From: Nostoc sp. UHCC 0926
Lineage (GTDB): Bacteria > Cyanobacteriota > Cyanobacteriia > Cyanobacteriales > Nostocaceae
DNA length: 64,000 nt
Reading direction: 5' to 3'
Assembly: GCF_028623165.1 (NCBI RefSeq)
Contig: NZ_CP117768.1
Location: forward strand, 1,922,001-1,986,000
Both the position numbers and the translations under genes were made by a program. Numbering within the stretch: the stretch's first letter is position 1; every line of letters begins with the position of its first letter. Under the pieces are notes generated by a model. It made no database searches. It saw only the letters and a list, made by a program, of their open reading frames with translations, and was not told the origin of the DNA. Of this stretch, positions 38,570 through 48,658 are shown piece by piece.

Positions 38570-38697
38570 TAAGTAGGTAGGCACAATTAAACGAAACTAC
38601 GTAAACTTATGCAAAGCGCCAGAAACGCTTTGAATATAAGCTTTGAAGCAATTTACATTTCTTAATCTAGTTGTATTTTTTAACGCCCACCTACTTA
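38570..38697. mobile_element. MITE, copy 2 (124 bp, TA target duplication)
   Basis: The body 38572-38695 is about 94% identical to the copy at 16474-16597, with the same AGTAGGTAGGC / GCCCACCTACT ends and flanking TA. Its presence both in the chromosome and in element 2 shows recent activity in this genome. Confidence 0.85.
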
Positions 38698-38975
38698 GAT
38701 TGTGTGTAAGATTCATAAGAAGTAGACCGTTGGTGCGCTCGTATGATAAAGGTTGGTGTGAGATGCACAAGAAGTAGACCGTTGTAGCGATCGCCTTTAG
38801 GAATTGTGTGTAAGATGCACTTATGAGTAAACTGTTGTAGCGATGTCTGCGACGGGCTTCGCCTACGCATGATGAGATTATGTGTGAGATGCATAAGAAG
38901 TAGACCGTTGTAGCGATCACCTTTAAAGATTATCTGTAAGATGCACAAGAAGTAGACCGTTGGTGTGATCGCCTG
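38698..38975. repeat. About 60-bp degenerate tandem repeats
   Basis: Five imperfect units contain GATGCACAAGAAGTAGACCG followed by TTG and a HIP1-like GCGATCGCC. A sixth piece (GTGTGAGATGCACAAGAAGT) lies at about 41533-41557, on the other side of the restriction system. Short ORFs here are repeat artefacts. Confidence 0.75.
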
Positions 38976-39010
38976 ATGCGGAAACACAATCAACATACTC
39001 AGATACGTCT

Positions 39011-39979
39011 TTATAGACTGCACAACCAACGAGAAATAGATGCGACTTGGTTCTCTTGATTTAGGTTAGCAGCGTTACTCATAGTGCCGTTTTCCAATTG
39101 ATTCCAGATTTCGCCTGCCATCCTTCTAGCGATCGCTGATCCTACGAAGAAAGTAAGAGGTGAATGCCCTACTCTAGAAAATGCTTCACGGATACGATTT
39201 AGTGCTGCTTGTGCAGTTTTCCAATGCTCATCTGCGCCTGCGGGATCTATACCCCCTTTAAGTTCACCAAGGGCGATAACGTATGGTGCAACTACAGATG
39301 GTTCAATGGTGCTAGATTTATTGGCTACTAACTCTGGTGGGTTAAGGTTAAACAAACATAGATCCACATTACTTCTAACTAGCGGGACAGTCAGGTTATA
39401 AATTAGTGTGCGATTACCAATCTCGCTCAGCCAGCTTATTCCCCGTAAAGATAACTCAATTTCTGAGTCATTATTTGTCATAGCTATCCACTTTTTACTC
39501 TTTGAGTGTTGCCAGTGGTATCTTGTACCTGCGATCGTGAGAGTGGAGAGAATTGCACGAGTCAGCTTTCTTTGTGCCAACGCGCCTCCAACATTTCGCA
39601 TTGAGCCACCAAGTATGTCACCACGAGTCAGCAAAAATCTAAAAACCAATTCCTCTGGAAAGTTTGCACCTGCTGGTTCAAGAAAATTTTTAATCAGACC
39701 ATTTATAGCTTCTACCTTATCCTCTGACATCAGGTGCGCTAGAGATTTATCAGATAAGCCTGCCGCAGTTAACAGTCCCATCTCGATGCCCTTAATCTTT
39801 AATAATTCAACAGGACTCTCAGCTTGAATAGCAGCTTCTTTAAGTGCCCTTGCTTCTGCAACATAGGGCGTAGCACGTCGATTTTTTTCCAGTGCAAGAG
39901 CCACAAAACCTGCACGGATTGCTTCATAAGTTGTTATAAGATCATCAATGGATTGAAGATGATTACGATAGGAAGACAT
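39011..39979 (-). CDS. AvaI/BsoBI-family type II restriction endonuclease
   Basis: This protein of about 322 aa is taken from ATG 39979 ([14 protein letters not shown]); ATG 40018 is upstream. It matches BsoBI/AvaI closely: [40 protein letters not shown] and [20 protein letters not shown]. The catalytic Asp (NVDLCLFN) and Glu-Lys (GELKGG) are present. The family cuts CYCGRG. It lies just downstream of its methylase gene, which is broken. Confidence 0.92.
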   Translation of the reverse strand: MSSYRNHLQSIDDLITTYEAIRAGFVALALEKNRRATPYVAEARALKEAAIQAESPVELLKIKGIEMGLLTAAGLSDKSLAHLMSEDKVEAINGLIKNFLEPAGANFPEELVFRFLLTRGDILGGSMRNVGGALAQRKLTRAILSTLTIAGTRYHWQHSKSKKWIAMTNNDSEIELSLRGISWLSEIGNRTLIYNLTVPLVRSNVDLCLFNLNPPELVANKSSTIEPSVVAPYVIALGELKGGIDPAGADEHWKTAQAALNRIREAFSRVGHSPLTFFVGSAIARRMAGEIWNQLENGTMSNAANLNQENQVASISRWLCSL

Positions 39980-39990
39980 AGGAATTCGAG

Positions 39991-41424
39991 TTATGGCTTT
40001 TTCCACACATAAACGCACTTCCGCAATGGATCGCGTCCATGATTTCCCATTTGCTGGCTACTATTACCTTTATCACTTGGCAAAATAAGGATATTTTCAA
40101 TAACAAAACCGAGCTGTTGGGCGAAATCAGAGAGAATCATATCTACTGAAATGCTTGCACCTGCATAGCGAACATTGTCGTTAACCATGAATAAAAGTGC
40201 CCCTGGTTTAAGAACACGAAAACATTCTTGTATTACACACGCCATCTCATAAAAATATCCTCTGACCATTCTTGGTATACCATTGTTATTCAACACACCC
40301 TTTGCTTTTTGGTTATCTAAATATTTCAAGATAGCCTGCAACAAATTCTGTGAGTCAGCAATAGTTAAGGCTGTTTTCCAGTCTGAGTTGATAGTCAATA
40401 AATCTTTGGGGCGATTTTCAACTGTACAACTTAGCATTTCCTGGCGAAGGTTAATTAACTCCTTTTCAGAAATACCAAGTAGAGCTAGTTATAGTGCATA
40501 GGTGCGAGTATAGTCGTATCGATTGCAATAGGGTGGGGATGTGATAATTGCATCATATGCAGCATTGGCTAGGCGCGGCATAATCTCAAGACAAGATCCT
40601 CCATAAAGATGTATTTGACCTTGAGGATTTTTAATTGGGAAAAGCTCAATTTGTTGTGTAGAAGGCAGTAAGTCATCAATAATTTCAATAATTTTATTGG
40701 TGATAGCATTATCAAACTCTAGAATTTCACCTTTATTGAAAGGTTTCTTGCTCTGTCCACGACCAGAACGATAATCCCAACGAAGGTACTGTCCATGTTT
40801 ACGTGTATAACTTATGGATTCTAAAACGCATAGCAAGACAAACTTCAAAACTGCTTGAACTCTATTATTTTCTAGTTTGCAAGCTTCCAGATACTGCTCA
40901 ATTGCATTTCTAGTTAGTTCAGCATAAGCTCCTTTTGTGATTCTCAATTCTGGTAAGTGTTTTTTCTGTTCACACTGCTTCCAAACCTGCAACTTTGACC
41001 AATTTTTTATTCTATCGAAATCTTCAGGAGTGAATTCAGAATCTAAAACCTTTTTAGCATTAATTATTTGTTGACCAATGGGCAATAATTCAATGCCATC
41101 AGCATCAATCCCAGTTTCCCTAGCAGCAAATAGCGCAGTTCCACTACCTGCAAATGGGTCTAAAACCTTGCCTTGAGTAGTTTTATATTGTTGCAATAAA
41201 TATTCTATAAGAGATGCAGAAAAAGCTTCTTTATATTTGTACCACCGATAGATAGGTCTAGTTTTGTTAGCTTGAAAACTAACTATAAGTCGCGTCAATG
41301 AAGGATGATCCAAAAATTCATTCTGGAAGCGCTGATGCAGTTGCCTATCAAGGTTGTCAATTTTGCCTAAACCATCACTTTCCAGTTCGGATACGGTATT
41401 GGAGATACTTGCTAGGCTGACCAC
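39991..41424 (-). pseudogene. Cognate DNA methyltransferase with an in-frame TAA
   Basis: The 478-codon frame has the SAM motif [20 protein letters not shown] near residue 100 and the catalytic motif [22 protein letters not shown] at 40489-40491 then interrupts it before LALLGISEKELINLRQEMLS, and the rest (LFMVNDNVRYAGASISVDMI) runs in the same frame to 39991. Total length matches M.AvaI-type amino-methylases. A single G-to-T change of GAA would explain the stop. The downstream endonuclease is intact. Confidence 0.85.
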
Positions 41425-41726
41425 AGATAAATGTTCCTAGAGAATTAACTAGTGAAGTTAGTATAGTTCTAAATTTTAGGGGTAGATATCTGATTCGTCC
41501 AAACTTTACAAAAAGTCACTGTATATTTAGAAATGGTGTGTGAGATGCACAAGAAGTAGCTTGTCATACACATCTCATCACTCACCGAAAACCTCGAAAC
41601 TGCGATGTCTCAACCGATAAATTTCTGGGCGATCACAACATCCATAAATAAGGTTTACACAAACCTTTGGGCTTCTTACTATATTCAATTATTAGCGAGA
41701 AGCTGCAACACAACGTCTGATGTTGC
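41425..41726. other. Intergenic region with a repeat copy
   Basis: This contains a copy of the GTGTGAGATGCACAAGAAGT repeat (about 41533-41557). No gene is supported. The methylase promoter should lie near 41425-41480. Confidence 0.4.
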
Positions 41727-42680
41727 TTAATACACTTGAGGGACAAAGAACTGCTCATTGCGGGGGGCGCGAACATAATTCTCACCTAAAGGTCTAGACG
41801 GAAGCTCTAAGGGAGGAGGCGTCATATCTTCGTAAGGAACTTTGCTCAACAAATGATGAATGCAGTTGAGCCGCGCCCGTTTTTTATCATCCGCTTCAAT
41901 CGTAAACCAGGGGGCTTCTGGAATATTCGTGTACGCAAACATGGTATCTTTTGCTTTGGAAAATTCTACCCAGCGATTACGTGATTCCAAATCCATCGGG
42001 CTGAGTTTCCAACGCCTTGCTGGATCGTGACTGCGAGAGAGAAAGCGTTGCTCTTGTTCTTCATCGCTGACGGAGAACCAATACTTGATTAAAACAATGC
42101 CTGAACGTACCAGCATTCGTTCAAATTCCGGGCAAGATTGCATGAATTCTTGATATTCTGCTTCAGTACAAAAATCCATCACCCGTTCAACTCCGGCTCG
42201 GTTGTACCAACTGCGATCAAAGAGGACAATTTCGCCTGCTGTAGGAAGATGTTGCACGTAACGCTGAAAATACCACTGAGTTTTATCACGATCAGAGGGG
42301 GTTCCCAAGGCAATTACACGACAGCCACGAGGATTGAGTGGGCCGGCAATGCGTTTAATTACTCCTCCTTTGCCGGCAGCATCGCGCCCTTCAAATATTA
42401 CGACAACCCGATAGCCAACGTGCTTAATCCAGTATTGCATTTTTACTAACTCAATCTGGAGTTGTTCTAGTTCAGTTTCAAAAGTCTTTTTGGGAATTTT
42501 TTTGGCAATAGCTTCAGTGCTAACTTCAAAAATCCCTTTTGATTTTTTAGGTTTTTTCTTGTCTTTTGCTTTTGCTAGGTTTTCTATTAAATCTGTAGTG
42601 GGTTGAGCTAGACCATTATTTTGCTGGTTTTTAATTTCATCAATTGACATCGCAGTTACCCCATGCCATTGAATTGGCAT
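41727..42680 (-). CDS. ppk2: Polyphosphate kinase 2 (PPK2)
   Basis: This is a 317-aa PPK2. The Walker A motif is VIFEGRDAAGKGGVIKRIAG near residue 92, and the Walker B/lid motif is IVLFDRSWYNRAGVERVMDF near 152. The C-terminal block is RARLNCIHHLLSKVPYEDMT. The enzyme transfers phosphate between polyphosphate and nucleotides. The length fits the single-domain class I type. An alternative start lies at ATG 42650. It is element cargo with no nif role implied. Confidence 0.93.
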   Translation of the reverse strand: MPIQWHGVTAMSIDEIKNQQNNGLAQPTTDLIENLAKAKDKKKPKKSKGIFEVSTEAIAKKIPKKTFETELEQLQIELVKMQYWIKHVGYRVVVIFEGRDAAGKGGVIKRIAGPLNPRGCRVIALGTPSDRDKTQWYFQRYVQHLPTAGEIVLFDRSWYNRAGVERVMDFCTEAEYQEFMQSCPEFERMLVRSGIVLIKYWFSVSDEEQEQRFLSRSHDPARRWKLSPMDLESRNRWVEFSKAKDTMFAYTNIPEAPWFTIEADDKKRARLNCIHHLLSKVPYEDMTPPPLELPSRPLGENYVRAPRNEQFFVPQVY

Positions 42681-43212
42681 AATTGCTTATCTATCAAGTA
42701 TATATTTTATTGAGTGTAAATATACACCTTCGCAAGTATTGCTAGACTAAAAATGTAAAATTTTTATCCATCTTTCGTTATAGTCAATTTCAATTTTTAA
42801 TTTAATCGCACAACGAGTATTCAGCTATTAATGTATTGCCAGACGATTTATTATCGATGTTGGTCAATGGGCTTTGTCTGACTTGTTAACCAATAACCAG
42901 CTCCTGCGATCGCACCAATAGTAACATTCGGGTAGATTGTAATTCCGCCTAACTTTGGCTCAGGAGTATTGCCGAGAACCGGATCATTAGGAATTTGAAA
43001 GGAAAATGATATTAGCTGTCACCGTTTTGCCTAATATCTCGTTCAATGATCTCCTTGATAAATTCAGGAATTTCTTTATGCAATCTAACTGCCTGTACGA
43101 TTTTACATGGTCTTATGACAGGGTAAGGCTCATTCTGTCATAACTCTTGAGCTTATTCCAAAACCTTGATTCAAACTCAATTTAATAGATGCTCAAGATT
43201 CATTCTTGTGGC
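42681..43212. other. Intergenic region with decayed minus-strand frames
   Basis: Two short frames without start codons are visible. One (about 42855-43000) includes EPKLGGITIYPNVTIGAIAG. The other (43012 to about 43130) includes KIVQAVRLHKEIPEFIKEII. They look like remnants of former genes, but I cannot assign them. Confidence 0.35.
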
Positions 43213-43791
43213 TCAATCTGGAAAAGCCAGACCAGTCATTGGATCACGGATATACAACCCTAATGTGAGACTACGCATCACTTCATCCCAAATGGGTATT
43301 AGCGGCTCTGCTTGATCTACCCAATAATCGAATGTAATCAAGCACTGAACATTTGACCCCAAACCAATGCAAGTCCGCGAAAAAGCTTCGCGTGGTTCTT
43401 CTTGAGTGTCAATAAATTTTATCTCTGTCCAGACAATTCTGGCAGTTTGGCGCTTGATGGTAACAATCTCTCCCTTGGCAATGACGTTACGACTGTCGTC
43501 TTCCATTACTTTCTTCAATGTAGATTTTAGCGGAAACTGGCTCCAGTCGTTGGGTGGCAGACGATTAAAAGATACTTCCAGACAGCAATCATCGTTGGGC
43601 GGTTTTTTATCGAGGAACTTGAAAGATTTTTCTTGTGGCTCAAAAACCCAATTCTGGGGAACATTGAAGCGAACAGCGCCTCGATCTGCGACAAAAATTT
43701 TGTAGCCTGATGGAGATTCCCAGCGATGGTCAGGTTTTAATTCAAGCGTTTCTTTAATCCACTGGAGATTGCTTTTTTTACGCTTTGCCAT
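43213..43791 (-). CDS. Hypothetical protein of element 2
   Basis: This 192-aa protein starts MAKRKKSNLQWIKETLELKP, followed by a beta-rich body (IFVADRGAVRFNVPQNWVFE, CCLEVSFNRLPPNDWSQFPL, ARIVWTEIKF). It resembles conserved cyanobacterial cytosolic hypotheticals. No catalytic motif is seen. Confidence 0.65.
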   Translation of the reverse strand: MAKRKKSNLQWIKETLELKPDHRWESPSGYKIFVADRGAVRFNVPQNWVFEPQEKSFKFLDKKPPNDDCCLEVSFNRLPPNDWSQFPLKSTLKKVMEDDSRNVIAKGEIVTIKRQTARIVWTEIKFIDTQEEPREAFSRTCIGLGSNVQCLITFDYWVDQAEPLIPIWDEVMRSLTLGLYIRDPMTGLAFPD

Positions 43792-43831
43792 AGTGTTTTG
43801 CTTTCTCTGTTGAAGAGGGCGTAGGCGTTAG

Positions 43832-43880
43832 CCGGTCGTAGACATCGCTTAGATTTGGGTCGTAGGCGATGTCTACGACC
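43832..43880. repeat. Inverted repeat of the GCGATGTCTACGACC dispersed repeat
   Basis: The arms GGTCGTAGACATCGC and GCGATGTCTACGACC are 15 bp each and perfectly complementary. Related single copies occur near 18884, 20830, 36935, 38843 and 48466, in all cases outside genes or over remnants. Confidence 0.7.
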
Positions 43881-43977
43881 AGCTGTTCGGCATCGCTCAC
43901 TTTGTTAATATTATCAAATTGCTTGAGATTATGGTGCATTGCGCCTTTGCAACAATATACCCAAGAAATAAGAAAAT

Positions 43978-44313
43978 TTAAGCGATACCGTACTCTGTGT
44001 ACTGTCGTTTATATGGAGGTTGTAAACCCAGCACAATGTCTTCCTTTGAGACTCCCATAGCAACTAACTCCTCGGCTGGATTTTGATCGGTCAAATTCTG
44101 CTAAAGCCAAATTTTACCATCTCTAATATCAAAATGCATAATGCAGCGATAAATACGGTTAGACCCTTGCCAACCAACATTCATCCACTGATAATGATCT
44201 CGCTCTGTATCAAGAATAAGTTCAACTTCTACTTCATGATCTGATTTATCATCACTAGCATAATGAGCCAGTAATGTTTGAATATATTCTCTATATTTGG
44301 CTAGTTTATCCAT
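43978..44313 (-). pseudogene. XisI-like gene with an in-frame amber stop
   Basis: This frame of about 110 codons begins MDKLAKYREYIQTLLAHYAS and includes VELILDTERDHYQWMNVGWQ. TAG at 44101-44103 follows GKIWL, and the frame continues QNLTDQNPAEELVAMGVSKE and DIVLGLQPPYKRQ to a stop at 43978. This matches the XisI family (fdxN-element excision factor), whose homologues are common. A CAG-to-TAG change is the simplest cause. Confidence 0.85.
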
Positions 44314-44360
44314 TGCACAATCACCTCATTTTCTGAATCGTATACGATTAGCAAACGCTT
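44301..44360 (-). pseudogene. C-terminal remnant of xisH
   Basis: The 19 codons KRLLIVYDSENEVIVQWIN match the XisH C-terminus. They overlap the xisI start in the usual way, but TAA and unrelated sequence precede them. The rest of xisH is gone. Confidence 0.7.
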
Positions 44361-44608
44361 TTAAGTTGATTTATAAGGTTAGAAAGTAGGCAAACTAATG
44401 TTAGGTTGTATGTGTTTAATTTCTATTATGACAAATTAGACCTAAAATTACCACTACTTAAGACTGGAAGAGAAGTTCATAATATCTCTGCAACTTGTTA
44501 AAGTGAGTGTTTTTAGTGTTGCGATCGCACTTATACAAGCAACTGGGTTAATGCGATCGCAGTTTTTATTCCCTTTTTATTTGTCTTTTACGTTAACTTC
44601 TTCACTTG

Positions 44609-44803
44609 TCAGCGAAGCTTGTAATCTGTGATACACATGAACTCTTCCAAAGATAAACCAGCTTCTCGGATACATGCTGAGACGAACTCAGGTGAATATC
44701 CAGCGATGAAATTTACCCATATGTGAATAGGATGACGTGAGCTTGTAAGATTTGTTGGTGCAAGAGCCGGATGTATAGAATCAGTAAAAAGAGAAAGCTG
44801 CAT
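44609..44803 (-). CDS. Small hypothetical protein
   Basis: This 64-aa protein includes HPIHIWVNFIAGYSPEFVSA and CIREAGLSLEEFM. It looks like a short conserved cyanobacterial protein. The function is unknown. Confidence 0.5.
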   Translation of the reverse strand: MQLSLFTDSIHPALAPTNLTSSRHPIHIWVNFIAGYSPEFVSACIREAGLSLEEFMCITDYKLR

Positions 44804-44945
44804 TAGATGGTTTTAATTTTCGGAATTTAGGTTTATTCATCATCTGGCAAATAGCTCTGACAGCGTAACATAATTTGCTAATTCTCCGGCGATCGCAAAT
44901 GAAATAAGTTTTTCTTTAAGGAAGCTGGTATCCAATCCTTTAAAA

Positions 44946-45680
44946 TCAATAAGGGCTGGCGGTGGGACGCACAATGATTTCGCTAACATCAACGTCGTTA
45001 GGTTGTTCGATCGCAAAGGCGATCGCTCTAGCAATAGCCTCTGGTGGAATAGCAATCTGCCGGAAATCCTGCATCCCCCGACGCGCCTCGCTATCCGAAA
45101 TACTATCGGCCAGTTCTGACTCCGTTACTCCAGGGGAAATCACCGTTACCCGGATGTCGCTGACTTCCTGGCGCAGTCCCTCCGAAATAGCACCCACTGC
45201 AAACTTCGTAGCACAGTAAACGGCTGCGGTGGGACTTACTGCATGTCCACCAATTGATGATATGTTGATGAACTGACCAAATCCCTGTTCCTTCATAATT
45301 GGTAATCCAGCAGCAATACCATGCAGGACACCTCGAATGTTTACGTCGATCATCCGATTCCATTCGTCAACCTTGAGGGCTTCCAGTTTTGAAAGGGGCA
45401 TGACGCCTGCATTGTTCACAATTACGTCGATGCGGCCAAAGGTCTTTTGAGCGAATCCAACAAATTCGTCTACGTCATTGCGTTGCGTGACATCCAACTG
45501 CCTATAGTGCGCTGAACCACCTTCGTTGCGAATTGCCGTTACAAGAGTTTCGAGGCGATCGGTGCGACGCGCACCTAACACGACATGTGCGCCTCTGCTA
45601 GCGAGTAAGCGGGCGCTAGCTTCACCAATGCCACTGCTTGCACCCGTAATTAAAACGACTTTCTTCTCAATTTCTAACAT
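44946..45680 (-). CDS. Short-chain dehydrogenase/reductase
   Basis: This 244-aa classical SDR has the nucleotide motif LITGASSGIGEASARLLASR at residues 10-29. It also has NNAGVMPLSKL near 89, the catalytic Ser region (INISSIGGHAV) and YCATKFAVGAISEG (catalytic Tyr/Lys). It is a probable NADP-dependent oxidoreductase of unknown substrate. Confidence 0.92.
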   Translation of the reverse strand: MLEIEKKVVLITGASSGIGEASARLLASRGAHVVLGARRTDRLETLVTAIRNEGGSAHYRQLDVTQRNDVDEFVGFAQKTFGRIDVIVNNAGVMPLSKLEALKVDEWNRMIDVNIRGVLHGIAAGLPIMKEQGFGQFINISSIGGHAVSPTAAVYCATKFAVGAISEGLRQEVSDIRVTVISPGVTESELADSISDSEARRGMQDFRQIAIPPEAIARAIAFAIEQPNDVDVSEIIVRPTASPY

Positions 45681-46706
45681 ATGTAATTATTTTATTGTTT
45701 AGGTTACGAAAATTGTTCATATATTTACCCTAATTGAGACGGAAGCTTTTTAATGTAAAGAATATTAAGCTTAATTTGGCAAATCAGTTTAAGTGTTTCT
45801 TTAATCTACAAGAGATTATTTTTTAGGCTTTGGGATAGTGTTTTTGCTGCTATATAAATACTATACAAGTATAAACATTTATTTCTTACTTCATAAGGAG
45901 CAATTATTGTCAGATCATAGTTTGACCCCAACTCGGCAGCCAAAAGATTGAGCTAGAGCTATCCTCTAACCAAACGGCGATCGCAACAGGGCGGCCGCAT
46001 TATATCAACAAGAGGAATCTATTCTCAATAGAGTCGAATCTAATCTCATTAAGCTATGCTTATTGCTAAAAATTTAGGCATCACTTTGAGTCTTGGAAAC
46101 TAAACCAAACGAGAAATGCTGATTTTTTGGTTCTTAACCTTGGTTGTGATCAAGAGTAATTTAGATGCGTTTGCCCTGGCGATCGCAAAAAATTTGTAAG
46201 TTGCGTCTTACTAATAAATGAACCAAGAGGCTTACATTAGACGGATTTCACTTTATTTAACCCAACCTTCGGCTAGAGATCGATCTGCTGCAACACATAC
46301 AGTAATTAAAAAAAAAACAAAGTTGAGCAATTACAAAATTATATTTTCATTGCTAAAAAACTCTCAAACGAAGATATATTTATCTATCTAGATAGATTCT
46401 ATATAGATAAATACATTACTCAAGGAAGATAGATTTTCAAAAAAATACTTTTATTCGGCTATAAACTTGAAAAACTAATAGTTAATATACATTTAATTCA
46501 ATGATATTCATCAGATAAATCTTCTAAATATTAGTCTTTTATTAACTTTTCCCAGCTATGATACCAAAGTAGGGAATGATAATGATTCGGACTTGGATAT
46601 CTAGGGATAGTTGTATCATCCCGGAAAAATCCCCTAGATTTATCCCCAAGCTACAAAATGTAGCTGAAAGCAACCACTGAATAGGTAAATTTTTGAGGAA
46701 ATAAGC
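45681..46706. other. 1-kb intergenic region upstream of ocp
   Basis: This is AT-rich and holds no supported gene. It separates the divergent SDR and OCP genes and should carry both promoters. A short inverted 'tatctatctagatagattctatatagata' stretch lies near 46380-46412. Confidence 0.4.
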
Positions 46707-47666
46707 ATGAGTTATACTATCGAGTCCGCACGCAATATTTTCTCTAGCACTCAAGTGGCAGATGCTGTTCCAGCCACCACAGCAATGTTTGCTGAACTCA
46801 ACATTGACGATCAACTGGCATTTCTCTGGTATGCCTACGCTGAATTAGGTCGTACAATTACTCCGGCTGCTCCCGGAAAAGCCAATCTCCAATTAATGGA
46901 AGGTATATTCAACCAAATTAAGCAGATGTCTCATGATGAACAAACGCAATTAATGAGAGATTTAGCAGGTAATGCTGATACTCCTATCAGCCGTTCCTAT
47001 GCATACTTTGGTGTCAACGCTAAATTGGGATTCTGGTGGCAGTTAGGAGAGTGGATGAAAGAGGGTATCGTCGCTCCCATGCCAGTTGGCTATCAAATGT
47101 CAACTCAAGTTAAAGCAGTGTTACAAGCAGTTCAGAGAATCGATCAAAGTCAGCAAATTACTGTACTACGCAATACTGTAGTAAATATGGGGTTCGATCC
47201 GTCTCTGGCTAAGGACAAACAGGCGCAAGTCATAAACTTTAAGTTCCCACGTGCATCCCTAAGTCCCCAATTTACTATTGAGGGAGTGACAGAACCGACA
47301 GTGCTGAAATACATTGAAGCCATGAATGCAGATAACTTTGAAGCTGCTGTTGCTTTATTTGCTAACAACGGTGCGCTGCAACCGCCCTTCCAAAAACCAA
47401 TTGTTGGTCGAGAAGCGATCACTTCCTACCTACGAGATGAAGGACAAGGGTTAGTGATGAAGCCAACCAAAGGCGTCTCGGAAACTATAGAAGATGGTTA
47501 TACACAGCATAAAGTTACTGGTACCGTCGAAACTCCTTGGTTTGGAGGTAATGTTGGCATGAACATTGCTTGGCGATTTTTACTCGATCCTCAAGGTCAA
47601 ATTTACTTCGTGGCTATTGACTTACTTGCTTCTCCCAAAGAACTGCTTAACCTAACTCGCAAGTAA
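46707..47666 (+). CDS. ocp: Orange carotenoid protein
   Basis: This full-length 319-aa OCP senses strong blue-green light with a keto-carotenoid and quenches phycobilisome excitation. The N-terminal helical domain includes SARNIFSSTQVADAVPATTA and LAFLWYAYAELGRTITPAAP. The C-terminal NTF2-like domain runs from about residue 190 with TPWFGGNVGMNIAWRFLLDP and FVAIDLLASPKELLNL. The Tyr and Trp positions that hold the carotenoid keto group appear conserved. It diverges from typical OCP1 in the N-domain, so it may be another paralogue class. No FRP gene is nearby. Confidence 0.95.
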   Translation: MSYTIESARNIFSSTQVADAVPATTAMFAELNIDDQLAFLWYAYAELGRTITPAAPGKANLQLMEGIFNQIKQMSHDEQTQLMRDLAGNADTPISRSYAYFGVNAKLGFWWQLGEWMKEGIVAPMPVGYQMSTQVKAVLQAVQRIDQSQQITVLRNTVVNMGFDPSLAKDKQAQVINFKFPRASLSPQFTIEGVTEPTVLKYIEAMNADNFEAAVALFANNGALQPPFQKPIVGREAITSYLRDEGQGLVMKPTKGVSETIEDGYTQHKVTGTVETPWFGGNVGMNIAWRFLLDPQGQIYFVAIDLLASPKELLNLTRK

Positions 47667-47916
47667 AACTTCTTTGCTCTGTTAATACAAAAGCAATTGC
47701 GCTTATCTAAGATGATGTTTTAAAAAGGTTTTTTGCTCTCATAGTTAGCAAAGCATTGCATCTTATTACATAGCTAAAACCTTAATTTGGCGTTGTACTT
47801 AACCCAGTGCAGAACTGCAAAATTATAACTTTCGGGACTTTTAAAACATCCTCTAAGCCCCATGACGCTGATCAACTAAAATCTCAATCAATGCTCGGTT
47901 CACCTAGAACCGAGCT

Positions 47917-48102
47917 TTAGTCAAATGTAGGCAAACTAGTGTAAATTGGCTGTTCACTCAAATCAACGTCAACCACGTCCCCCAATTCAAAGGCTGGAGT
48001 AGAAACAGTGAATTCTAATACATTTATTGTCTGAAATTTTTCTGAAGCCAAGTAGAGCGTTTCACCACAGCAAACAATCGCATAAATCCATGTCGTCTTC
48101 AT
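47917..48102 (-). CDS. Small hypothetical protein
   Basis: This 61-aa protein, MKTTWIYAIVCCGETLYLAS..., ends FELGDVVDVDLSEQPIYTSL. The pattern is plausible for a small soluble protein. It overlaps the end of the frame at 48062-48205. Confidence 0.4.
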   Translation of the reverse strand: MKTTWIYAIVCCGETLYLASEKFQTINVLEFTVSTPAFELGDVVDVDLSEQPIYTSLPTFD

Positions 48103-48205
48103 GTGTTAGATAAAAATCTTCATTTGAACTATTTTTATATTTTTCAAGAAGCTCAAAGGTTTTCGGTGTAAACGGGCACTCTGAATGTGGTGTAACTTCT
48201 GTCAT
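48062..48205 (-). CDS. Short ORF, perhaps a truncated gene
   Basis: This 47-aa frame reads MTEVTPHSECPFTPKTFELL followed by EKYKNSSNEDFYLTHEDDMD. The beginning resembles the N-terminus of longer cyanobacterial proteins, so a 3' truncation is possible. Recognition is weak. Confidence 0.3.
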   Translation of the reverse strand: MTEVTPHSECPFTPKTFELLEKYKNSSNEDFYLTHEDDMDLCDCLLW

Positions 48206-48658
48206 CTTTCTGGAGACTGTTAACTGAAATAACTATTGTGACAAATTAGACATAAAATTACTACTATTTAAAAATGTGAGGAAAGTCCATAATACATCTG
48301 CAACTTGTTGGAGTCAGTATTTTTGGAAGAACTGCTATTCGATTGGCATCGTCAACAATAGGTGCTGAACGTATATTCAAACTTTCTGATGTTACTTTGA
48401 ATTGCTGCATACTTGACTCAAAATTAAAAAACTAAATTGAAACTACACTTAAAAAATAAAATTTAGCGATGTCTACAACAGGCTACGTTTATACATAACT
48501 TCATCAATTTTCTAGCTTGATGGAGATTTTCAATTTTGAATTGTTAAATTATGTCCGGCAAAATCCCCATAACAAAAACTTTGTTTTGTAGTGAAGACTT
48601 CGGACTAAAGTCGTCACTACGAACATTTTTTACTAAAATTGATTAACCTGACACTAGA
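48206..48658. other. Intergenic region
   Basis: No gene is supported. It contains one degenerate copy of the 'gcgatgtctacaacaggct' repeat near 48466 and a possible hairpin near 48590-48620. Confidence 0.35.

Noticed and set aside
38597-39029. Two overlapping minus-strand ORFs rich in VYFLCI and NGLLLMHLT repeats
   Set aside because: They are translations of the 60-bp degenerate tandem repeats and the MITE.
42855-43130. Start-less frames with IGAIAGAGYWL and RLHKEIPEFIKEII
   Set aside because: They may be gene remnants, but neither has a start or an identifiable family, so they are noted only as an intergenic feature.
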